In this document: positions 24,001 to 36,000 of the stretch, one piece after another | How the letters are laid out: each line of letters opens with the position of its first letter | Numbering within the stretch: position 1 is the stretch's first letter | DNA from: Saturnia japonica | Lineage: Eukaryota > Arthropoda > Insecta > Lepidoptera > Saturniidae | Assembly (NCBI GenBank): GCA_033032175.1 | Contig: CM065322.1 | Coordinates: 17,732,001-17,796,000, forward strand | Length of the DNA stretch: 64,000 bases | Reading direction: 5' to 3' | Position numbers and translations under genes: made by a program | The notes under the pieces: model-generated | What the model saw: the letters and a program-made list of their open reading frames with translations, nothing else | Told to the model about the DNA's origin: nothing | Database searches by the model: none

Positions 24001-27000
24001 GTAGATAAGGCTTAAGCCTTAAGAAAAACAATTTTTTCCGTATTAAATTAAAGCTATTTTATTATTATAGACTTGCATACAACTAATGAGTAATTTATTT
24101 TATCATTGTTCTTATTATAATATCATTGCTATTTATTTATTGTATTATATTTACAAGTTATGAATAAATAATTGGAATTATCTTTTCAAAGTAATACAAT
24201 TATATGATGACAGTTAATTTTGTAGAAATGCAACGATTTTATAAAATTAAAAATGAATAAATAAATCATTAAAAACGAATAATTAAAAAAGATGTACGTA
24301 TACATATTTTTATTTTCTAATCGTGTTTTGTTTTATTTTGAAATTATTATTTAATTTATATTTTTTATTGTTTTTAGAATTAATAATGTTCACTAGATTT
24401 ACAGTCATATTTATTAATACTTGCTAATTTTAACAGATTTATATACATTCACTGATACTTACAATCAAAAAGTGAGGATAACCTCAAATAAATATTAAAA
24501 TCATGCTCATACGTGTTGAATTTATAAAACGAAATATATAATCACTCACAATTTTCTTGTAAATTCACTTAAATTTGAGTAAGTATTTTTATTTTATCAC
24601 TTTCAAATTAATATATTGTTATTCTTATTTCAAACCAAACTTCAAAACTAATATATTGTTGTTATTATTATAATATATTACATTAAATTCTTTACGTCAC
24701 TATACTAAACTTTGATAAAAAAAGCAACATGGCGCGTAACCGAAAAACGTGACGATTGCTACAAAATTTCTCCCATACGTCGATAAAGAAGTTTCACTTC
24801 AAAAAATAGGTATATTGAAATTTTAAAACGAATTCTGAATCGTATTTTTGAAAACGAAGCGGTAGGGTAAATCAGGGTAACTTTATTAATCGATACCTGT
24901 AGCATTCACGTCGAAAATAAACCTACAGATTGATGATTTCACCTCAATACAATGCCATCAAAGTATGAAATTTTCATCAACAAATATCTGTTGAACGGGA
25001 ACGCCCGAGCTCAAGGTGAAAGGTCCTAAGGGTTCATTACCACCCCAGTAACGATATGTATAAGTTTCAGCTTTATAACTCAAAACACAAAAAAGTTATG
25101 ACGAAAAGAAAATCCATTTTCATACATTTTTAATTTACAAGTCCATATTATATGGTGTGGAAGTTAAAAATAAAGCTAGAAATTGCTAAATTATACAATG
25201 ATATTACTGTTTTGATAAAATGGTATACTTAAAACTATTAAATAACATATTTAATTTTTCTAAAATCCTATGAAAGAGAGGCTCCGATTTCAGCCCACTG
25301 TGCGGCGCGGCGCGGTACCGTTCCTAGCAACCATGCACAATGCGAACTACATAGTAAACAATGCTCACAAAAGAATTCATTACAACAAAATTTGCGAAAA
25401 TATATCCGCTTCACTGCTAAAATAAAATAATTTAATGTTCATAGCAGTATTTCCAGCTGGCAAAAATAATATCCGCTAGTCACCAGTCACCAGAAATCGC
25501 AAAACGTAGTTTACTTGCCAGAAACAACTATTTTTTACATCACAAACGATTTATTATACATTTTTTTATTAAATCAATCATAAAACCAACAAAGTGTGGC
25601 ATGAAACAATAACCAAATTGTAAAATATGTTTTGCCACGCTTCACTCTAGCTAGCCCACTAACTCGCTGAGCGTGTTCTACCGTCTGTAATAGTTATTCA
25701 ATTGAATTCCTTCCTCTCCTTACCACAACAGAACCACACGCTCTGGAACTCAGAGTCACAGTGTTACGTTAGCCTCCATCTCGATACGAACTAAAAAGTT
25801 CTCTATGACTTATCTTCGTCGAACCGAGAAACTGTGGAACTATCTCCCGCCCAATGTGTTCCTTCCTTCTTACGACATCGGATCCTTGAATAATAACTTG
25901 AAGGGATATTTATGCAGGCCGGGCCAGGCAGACACAGCGGTGAACGCCGATGGATTGTACTGTGCTTACCATCCGGTGTACCGTAGTGTAGCGTAGTGTA
26001 CTGTAGTAGCGTCAATATTCTGAGCTATTATTAAAAAACAACAACAGCAAAATGTAAATTTTTTATCTATTATTCACTAAAATTGTACATTAAAACCAAA
26101 ACTTTGAAATTATAAGGATTCTTTTAACTTGAACTTTTTATTAAATAACAATCACATCAAATATTATCATCTTTAACCATAATCTTTAATATTTTTTATA
26201 CCTCGCTTATTAATGAAATCTAATAAAATTGTATAAATTGCTAAATATTAGCGGTACATAACAAATCGAACCTTATTTATTCAATAACAAAAAAACGTAT
26301 CAAAAGGCAAAATTTGGATCTTTATCTTTATTATCTTTAAATAATAATATGATTTTAAAAATCTAAATTATCAAAGATAACTGTTTCTCTTACATAGCAG
26401 CTTCGCTACTATCACAAAGATAATATATTTCACGGACACTCGGGACTCATGTGCATTATTGTGTATGTGTGGACAGTGCGTGTGCGTGTGCGTGTGCGTG
26501 TGCGTGTGCGTGTGCGTGTGCGTAACCAAGCACCAAGCAGTATTTGTATGATCGGGTTTTTTGTTCCCGGCAGGATCGTCCTCTGTGCCTGTTCTACTTC
26601 ACGCACCCATTCGGCGTGGTTTCGCCGGAGCCACCAACCGTGTGCACCGCGCCGCCCCACGTCTCGCGCACCTTCCTCGACATGGAGCCAGTCTCCCCCT
26701 TCACCTTCTGGACCTCTTCCACTGAACACTCTTACAACAGTACCTGCTCCTCGAGACCCCCGCACGAAGCGACCGTCTGCCAAAACCTCATCGAGTGCAC
26801 TGGCGCCGGAGAGACCTCCTCGGCGCTACTCTCGAGCTCCAGCTGCAGGAGCGACGAGCGCGTCCGCGTGCACCGCCTTGTACCCTACAAAAAGCTCCTG
26901 CCGCCGCTTCACCTCCCTCGACATCTACCCAACTTCGGCAGCACTGAGGACCTCTGGGCGAAAAAATTCCACATTCCGGGGAAATTTTCTCTACCGCCGA

Positions 27001-30000
27001 TAGAGCTTCCCGCACTGTCGCTGTACTCGGAGGATGCGGCGTTGAGCGCGAGGAGGGTCACGCCTGAAGCGGACAGCTGCGGCAACAGGGCCGCGGCCGG
27101 CAAACTCCGACGGCGACTCGGCGTTCTAAAGCGTAGGAGGAGGGGGCTCAGTGACGTCAGACGGATGGTTACCTGCTTGCTGAGGAGAGTTGTCAGAGGT
27201 AAGGTTCGCATGTGACACGTCACGTGTCTCTTACGGATCTACAATCTAGGTCTTCCCCTTCTTCGCTTTTCTTAAATGTTTCCATCCAAAGTTGTTTTTC
27301 TGCGCTTGTCGTGCCGTATCAAGTATCCAATAATCTTTCATCTTCTCTTATTTATGTTTCTTATCAACTGTCCTTCCTCGTGAACCATTCTTAACACGTC
27401 CTCATTTGAACATACATGAACAATATTTGTATTGAAATCATTTATATTATAATTAATAACTAATTAATTAGCGACCCACTCTGGCTTCGTACGGGTGCAA
27501 TATGCTATTTAACTGGTTTCTGGAAACCGTTTCAGATTATTTAGTGGGGTTTGTCGAGCCCAATAAAGTCGTTTTATTAATTTTGTGTAATATGAAATAG
27601 GCTCGCCCCCTATTACATGGGACCTAAAACATACTCGGCGAACTGTGGGTGTACATTATATTACACCTCTGCCTAACCCTTCGGGAATACAGGCGTGATG
27701 GTATGTTATTTAAAATTATTGCGATGAAATTAAAACATGAAACCGGTCAGTGTTGCCAATAATGAAACATACAAATTACCCCGAAAGTGTGGTAGTTTGA
27801 TAGTAATTTGTGAGATGTCACTTTATATAGCTAATAAAGCAATTAGCACGAACTGGAAGGCCAGAGTGCCGACTGCGTCTGTAACAGGTTTTTGCATATT
27901 GGACAAGGACAAACTGCGAGCCGGAACACTATTCTACTAAACGTGTTTTGTTCCGCTGCACTCTGCACTCGAAAAATACAACAATGAAGTACTTCTTGCT
28001 TCTACTATTTAATGCGTTTCTAATAAGGAAATCAGAGACGAGAAGAAACACACAGCGTGACGACTAGTGACGTGTCCCGGCGCGGCATGACATAGTTTCG
28101 TGGTAAAGTGGCATGACGTAGTGTCGTGGTGAGATGAAACTTTAAGGCGGTAAGACACTTTTTGAAACGCGACATGATGTGAAGTTTCGACTCCCGACGT
28201 GCACCGTGCATATTAATATCACGCCACATCACGTACCGCTACACCAGGAATCTCAGTAGTCAGTTTGCTGATAGCAAAGGAAGCGTGAGAATTAATAAAA
28301 ATTAGATGAACTGTTCAAAAACAAAATGTGCAAGTTCAGGCGCATACTTAGATTGTTCAAAAACGATAAAGATAAAAGATATATTATTATCCAGACGTAA
28401 TTAGGTGCATGAAATTAACAATACAGTTTTATATTTAGTATTAGTAAACATGAACTAATTTGAATTAATTAAGAGTCCATGTATTCTTTCTTATTTGAAT
28501 ATTCTGGTATTGTGAATTTCTGACATCGGGCATTGTGCAAGTACAATTAACTATGATGCCATCTCTGTGATTTTATTAAAACAATTTCCAACATTAGAAT
28601 CACTATGATGTAGGTACCTAGGGTGTGTATTATTTTTTATCTTTAATTATCGTAGTAGTCCAACAGTTAGACTATTTAGCCTATATAGCGTCGCGTCGCG
28701 AACCGTGCACCGTGCGGACTGCAGTGCACACTGCACAGGTGAGCCGCGGCCGGCCGGCCGGTGCGTGCAATCCGCACGTCACACGCACATGGCGCGGCGC
28801 GGCGCGGCGCGGCGCCTCGTGGTGAGCCGTGGGTGAGCGCAGTCCGAGCGTGCGGTCCGCGTGAGTCGCACGCTGATATCGTGACGTGACACGATGTAAG
28901 CTAGCTCGAGCCACGACGCGAGCGTCATCACCATCGTGACTGCATAATCCCACCTGGGAGTTCCGAGAGTGTATCAATCAGTAAACCAGCCTACTGCTGC
29001 GTTCCAACGGGTTCTCGACAACGCAAGTTAGTACCAACGCAACGATCAATGTTAAAACATACAGTTTTAATGTAAAATTAACGAATAAAACCAACTACTT
29101 AATTACCTACTAGTATGCTTAGTGTAGCCGTGTGGTCATGTCAGAGTGGTGAGTGGTCGATCAGTAGTAGGGCTGTAGGCAGGGTTGCCACCCGTACTAT
29201 ATTATATAGTATCGTACTATAAATTATAGAAAAATACTATATTTTCATCGCTAATTCAACTGTCACTCTTATTTTATAATATTCTTTTGTTAAATAGAAC
29301 AGAAGCGCAAATTATCATTAAAATTTATTTTCATTTTGTCAGTCATGTTTTATATCTTGTCTCAGAGATCACAGAATCTTTTCGTCTGGGTTTTACATGT
29401 ACTTATTCAACAAAACTGTGGAGATTTTTTTTTCAAATGTATTCAGCCATTTAAATGTTTTGGTGTAATAAAGAAACTTACATACATGAACCCTGTGAAC
29501 AATACACTCTTTTTTGGGCAGTTGATTAATAACAATGATTAAAAACAAATGTGTACTTTAATTTTTTCAAAAAGTACTATACGTTTTGCAATTTTTTGAA
29601 AAATATACTATTATTCTTCTAAAAAAATGTGGCAACCCTAGCTGTAAGACTGTCGTCATCTGAACTGTAACGCCGCGCCGCGCCAGACAATAACTTGAAA
29701 ATTCTTGGACATCTCTGTGAAATTAGGATTGTTAAAAAAAACAAAATCTTCACTTAAGTACTTTATTTAATAATAATTGAAACAGCTCGTTTTCTATTTA
29801 TATTGAGATGTTTGACAACATCGACCCATACGTAGATAAATCAAAACAAATTAAATACATAGGTACCTCTGCTCTTTCTGAGGTAATTACCTTCTTTTTG
29901 GCATCAAATTATAAAAAGATATTGTAGTTATAAAAGTACAATAGTACCTAGTTGTACTTCTATTTATAGTAGAAGTAAAACTACAAAAATAATAAATCAT

Positions 30001-33000
30001 AACTGAATATAATCAATAAATTAAGTTGTTTTATTTAAGTTACTCTATTTTTATTAAATTTATTTCCTAATCAATTAATACGATTTTTGAACTTATCTTA
30101 CAAATTGGTGGTAATATGGTTTGGAATTTTATTGTACACTAGCTGTGCCCGCGGCTTCGCTCACGTGGACTATAGAATTCCATCGATCGGGTACACGCGA
30201 ATTTTGCTCTCCCACTTTCGGCTATTTTAAAGACAAAAATGCTTCCTTAGAAAATATTTTTTTTCATATACCTACAATTATTTTGTACATTAATTTGATA
30301 TGTCTCTTATATTTTACTGGGCGTAAGCGCAGCGTGTAACACAGCGCTCACAGTTCCTTCCCGTTCCCAACGTACTATTCATCAGTTATTAAGTGAATAT
30401 TCCCTGACTCATAATAATAGGTCTTTACCTATGAAATTGCCGTTCTGCAATACTGGCCATTTCAAATCAAAATAATTTTTGTTTGGCTAAGAATTCTAAT
30501 TTCAAATTAATTTTATTTTAAAAACATGGAATTCTTTTTCCAAAAGTAGTAATTTGTTTATTGATTAGTGTTACATTTTCATCGCATTTCAATCTTTTTT
30601 GTCATCATGGATACGTTAAAATTCGAGTAATTATGGAATATGAGTACCGTCGTGGCAGCAACGCGGCACAAGCGGCACGCAACATCAACGACGTTTACGG
30701 AGCTAACACTACAAACCAACGCACCACCTGTTATTGGTTTGCTCGCTTCCGTTCTGGGAATTTCGACCTGAAAAATGAACCTCGCGGTCGTCCGAAGACT
30801 TTGGTCGACAATGACGAATTAAAGGCGATTGTGGAAGCTGATGATACACAATCCACGGCTGAATTAGCAGCAGCTTTCGACGTTAGCGTCAATACAATAT
30901 TGGTCCATTTGCGTCAAATTGGCAAGGTAAAAAAACTTGACAAATGGGTGCCCCAAGAACTCAATGCCTTGCACTGCTCAACAGACAAACAAATGAGGGA
31001 ATTTTGAACCGCATTGTTACCTGCGATCAAAAATGGATTCTGTTTGATAACCGCAAGCGCTCAGCAAGTTGGTTGGATCCTGGTTCAGCACCTAAACAAT
31101 GCCCTAAACGAAAACTTAACCCTAGAAAAGTGATGGTCGCTGTTTGGTGGTCTAGCGCCGGTGTGATTCATCACAGCTTCTTACCAAACGAGGTGAGTAT
31201 TACTGCAGATGTGTACTGTGAAGAACTGAACACAATGATGGAGAAGCTGGCACATCTCCAACCAGCATTGGTCAATCGCTCGTCTCCGCTGCTCCTGCAC
31301 GACAACGCGCGACCTCATACTGCACAGCAGACGGTCTCCAAGTTGCAAGAACTGGGGTTGGAAGTTCTCCGTCATCCGCCCTACTCACCAGACCTTGTGC
31401 CTACAGACTACTACTTTTTCCAGAATTTGGATAACTCCTTGGCGGGAAAAAAATTCAATACCCGAGAGGCAGTACAAAATGCCTTTGAAGAATTTGTTGC
31501 CTCCCGTCCAGCTGATTTCTTTAAGAAGGGCATCAATAAACTGCCACTGCGCTGGCAAAGATGCATTGATTGCATGGGTGATTACTTCGATTAATACAAA
31601 TAAAAAATACATTAAAAAAATTCGTTTAAATTTTTTCATACAAAACGGCAATTTCATAGGTAAAGACCTAATATTATTATATGTACATTGTATAGTGTAC
31701 ACTTGATGCTTGTTTGTCTAGTGTTATTAGCAGAAGCGCGGCGCGGCGCGGCGCGGCGGGAGCGGCGCGGCGCGGCGGGAGCGGCGTGGTGCAGTGTGGA
31801 TCTGTTTAATTTTGTTTTCGAGATCATTGTCTCGGTTAATTTGTCCCGTGCACACGCACCGCCCGACCCCGCCCCGCCCCGCTCCGCACCGCACCGCACC
31901 GCACCGCACCCCGGGATTCAAACAAAGCGTTACGTAATTTTTTTTAAATTTAAATGAAAAGCTAAACAATTAAATTTTTCCAAGATTGCAACCCTTTTTG
32001 TTTATGTTTTGCGGGGAATCCCTCGATTGTATTGTACGTCATTTTCATTTTGTTCTGCCAAGTTGGCAACCCTTTTCGTTTATTTTACGGGGAATCCCTC
32101 GACTGTATGGCTGTAGTCAGTTTTGTTAAAGTGAGTTCATATTGTAATGTCCTCAAAACAGGGAGATTTGCATCAGCAGCTGTTCTTGGCCTATAAAAGC
32201 TCTCATGCTGACTTGCTGACTTGGATGTTATGTTACGGCGCGTAAAGAGAGGCTCAATAATTGCGTTACGTAATACTTGAACGTCCCCATATTTACCAAA
32301 TACATCTTTTATACATCCATGTACACACTGAAGATGAGCGGAGCAGAGCTTAGATTTTTATGCAATTCTATTGGATGAAATTTGCACATCTCCGCTCGTC
32401 TGCTCTCCGCTAGGCTCTAGTGGACAAGCAGCCTTATAGTGTTCGGTTATATGTTTCTTAGACTAACTGTAAACCGCGTGATGACGTAGTAGTAATAAGT
32501 ATACAACCTAAGGGCAGCATAATAAATGTCAGTTTGTTATTAATGATAGAAGTATTTATAGACAATTTATTTACTCGTGACGCAGTTATAACCATATTAA
32601 TAATTAGCAGTGCCCGCGACTTCGTCCGCGTGTAATTTCATGTATGAAAAACAGCGATAATAAAAGATATGTAGGTGTTCTGAAATTTAATACAGACAAT
32701 TTAACCGTATTTTATGCTTTGTGAGTGTCTCGGATACCTGTGACGCATCGTGGTACTCACGTTTAGCTGTCAGCCTTGGTTCACATTCACTACTTGCGAT
32801 CGATCGATATTCTGCCATACGTCTACGCTGTGAATATATAAACTGGTCATGGAAAATCGATTCGGGCACTAAAATGGCTTATGCTGAGTAAATCATATGA
32901 GGTATAGCAAATTAATGTACAACATAATTATAGGCATTAAAAAGACATACAAAAAAGTTCGGGAGAGTATACATCTATCTTCTAAGGAACACCCACAGTA

Positions 33001-36000
33001 AGCATTTTTGTCTTTAAAATAGCCGGGGAGCGGGGAACAAGATTGGCGCGGGCATTGTCTAGTCCACGTGAGCTAAGCCACAGGCACAGCTAGTATATAA
33101 TAAGTATAGATTTAGTGGATGCACAGAGAGGGAGTCACTTCCAGACATCACTATCATTCCCATAATGATCCACCCTATAATAACCTTTTGACAGTAAAAC
33201 CCGCTTGACATGGTCCTTGAACTTGTTGTCAGGTAAATCAGTAATGTGCTTCGGGATCTTGTTATAGAACCTAACACTATTACCTAGAATTGTCATTGGT
33301 TTTACTAAGTGTAACAAGGTGCGACAAAACCTACACTATTACAAAATCTAGCTTTCAAAAGGTTTTACGAATATATAATAAACTTGACTTCTAATATACA
33401 ATTAATAAAATCGAAGTGTCTGTTTGTAATGTCAATATAACAGTTTTTTTTTTTCACTAAATGCATATGAAAATATTTACGGTATTTACAAGAATACATG
33501 AACTTTTAAATTTTTTGTCTGTGTTTCTGTCCGTCTATATGTATATCTGTCTGTTTGTTCCGCGTAATCTCTGAAAAGGTTGACGGGACTTTCACTGGTT
33601 AATAGCTGATGTTATAAGGAGTAACTTATGCTAATTTTATTTTAGAAGAATAATTGTGATTCTGGGCAAATAAAAAATAACTGGTGTTGGTGAATCAGTT
33701 CGGGCACTTAAATTGCTTACGCTGAGTAAGCAATAAGAATAATATGTAAGTAAAAGATATTTCAAATGAATGTATTACATAATTGTAGATATTAAAAATA
33801 TCTACAAAAAATTCTGCGAGAACATATGTCTATCTTCTAAGGAACAACCACGATAACCAGGAGCAGGGGTAGCACGAATCGCGTGCGTGCTCGTTGGACG
33901 GTATTCCGTATTCCACTCGAGCGCAACCGCGGGAATAGCTAGTTAATCAATATAATTTAGTTAATCATTTCCCCAGTTAATACGTGTAAACAGATAGGTA
34001 CCTATCTATACGGCTTAATACAAGCTTTGCTTAGTTTGGAATTATATGAGCGCGTATGAAATTGTGTCCCATTTATTATATAGGTTTTGTGTTCCAATTT
34101 ATTATATAGGTTTTGTGTCCCCGTTTATTATATAGGTTTTGTGTCCCCGTTTATTATATAGATTTTGTGTCCCCATTTATTATATAGGTTTTGTGTCCCC
34201 GTTTATTATATAGATTTTGTGTCCCCGTTTATTATATAGGTTTTGTGTCCCCATTTATTATATAGGTTTTGTGTCCCCGTTTATTATATAGATTTTGTGT
34301 CCCCATTTATTATATAGGTTTTGTGTCCCCGTTTATTATATAGATTTTGTGTCCCCGTTTATTATATAGGTTTTGTGTCCCCGTTTATTATATAGGTTTT
34401 GTGTCCCCATTTATTATATAGGTTTTGTGTCCCCGTTTATTATGTAGATTTTGTGTCCCCGTTTATTATATAGGTTTTGTGTCCCCATTTATTATATAGG
34501 TTTTGTGTCCCCGTTTATTATATAGATTTTGTGTCCCCGTTTATTATATAGGTTTTGTGTCCCCATTTATTATATAGGTTTTGTGTCCCCGTTTATTATA
34601 TAGATTTTGTGTCCCCGTTTATTATATAGGTTTTGTGTCCCCGTTTATTATATAGGTTTTGTGTCCCCATTTATTATATAGGTTTTGTGTCCCCGTTTAT
34701 TATATAGATTTTGTGTCCCCGTTTATTATATAGGTTTTGTGTCCCCATTTATTATATAGGTTTTGTGTCCCCGTTTATTATATAGATTTTGTGTCCCCAT
34801 TTATTATATAGGTTTTATGTCCTCATTTATTACTTACTTACTTTTTTATTACTTTGTGTACTTATAATGTTTAAGTTTAGATTAAAGATTATTCGATGCG
34901 TAATGATTTAATTTATTAAGCTTCTCTTAACTTCCAACTTTACAACAATAAGTTCAGCGTATAACTAGCCCCAGTACATTTTTTTTTATATCTGACTGTA
35001 CCGTTAGCCTTAGGGGCCCTGGAGCCGCTGCTGCTTTTACGGCTTCACCGAACTTGGCCTTATTACATTGTATTCTCGGCCCTTTTGTACTCTCTGGAGC
35101 GACTGGAACGTGCGACGTTCTATCATGACAACTCTGTGACTGTGTATGTGTTGCAGGGGGGAGCGGCGGACGTGCGGGGGCGGGGGAGGACGCGTCGCCG
35201 CCGCTGCGTCATCTGCTGCGGACCGTGCGCGAAGCGTGGCCCGAGCGCCGCTCGCTCTTTGACCCGCACCCGCACCCGCAGTTAGTATCAACTGTCACTC
35301 ATGCACTGCCCGCATTGCGTGCGCTCAGGTGCTCGTGAGCATGCACCCTATACACTGATATATTTATACAAGTACAACTCTATAGCAATTCCACCGAGTG
35401 TCCATGACACACAGAAACTCGGAGAGGGCGGGGCGCGAGCGGGGCGGGAGTGCCACATTGAGTCCGAAATAGACGAGTGCCGTATAGGAACACAAGTTTA
35501 TACCGCGCCGCGTTCCTTCCTGCCTTACTCACACAGTGCACTCTTGAAATCGTACAAATTTAAATTAGATGAGTCAGTTGGTTGGACCGAGCCCCCCACT
35601 TCAGCACCTCTCCACCTCGCCCTGCATACCTACACTGCGTCACCCCATGTTCCAATATAGAGCACTGAACTATAAGCTCTAAATAACAGGTTACTCCAGT
35701 GGCTATCTACACTCTACAGCGAAACAAAAGGAACGTTGTAAAGATGTTGTCGCCAGAGCAACGCGACTGCGACACTCGTAGCAACGCACAACTGAATGCA
35801 GAGTGCACAGGCATGAGTCGACACAGAAACGTAACAGGTGTTATGTCCTCCATCAAGTGTTCAGGGATTAGCATTAAAGCGCAGTGTACCCTCGATGCAT
35901 TGGAGAAACCCGTCTTGGGTACACACCCGTCCGGGGGACGAGAGGTTATATGACACTCCTACTCACTAAAACTCCACGGGTCTTGCGTTTGCATGCTCCG

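Larger units (their letters stand above)
21348..25302 (+). mobile_element. Transib DNA transposon (RAG1-related), 3,955 bp, with terminal repeats and CGGCG target duplication
   Basis: The left end begins CACGGTGGGCTGAAATCGG and the right end, in reverse complement, CACAGTGGGCTGAAATCGG. The inverted repeats extend about 268 bp (21348-21617 and 25035-25302) with scattered mismatches. CGGCG occurs directly outside both ends (21343-21347 and 25303-25307); five-base GC-rich CGNCG-type duplications are typical of Transib. The inside carries a Transib/RAG1-core-like frame (21640-23502). The element lies in intron 1 of the host gene, same strand. Confidence 0.88.

Noticed and set aside
23935..24806. 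Structured non-coding RNA gene
   Set aside because: The inverted arms are 830 bp apart and self-palindromic; better read as repeat ends.
26430..26783. Minus-strand frame with Thr-Arg repeat
   Set aside because: Shadow of exon 2 and of the GTGCGT repeat on the other strand.
31654..31969. Arg/Ala-rich frames on both strands
   Set aside because: Translations of GGCGC and CCGCA simple repeats.
34068..34830. CRISPR-like regular repeat
   Set aside because: Units are directly adjacent with no spacers, in a eukaryotic intron; it is a minisatellite.
35301..35660. 119-codon open frame after exon 3
   Set aside because: Begins right after a good donor; no homology-like pattern; phase does not fit the exon chain.
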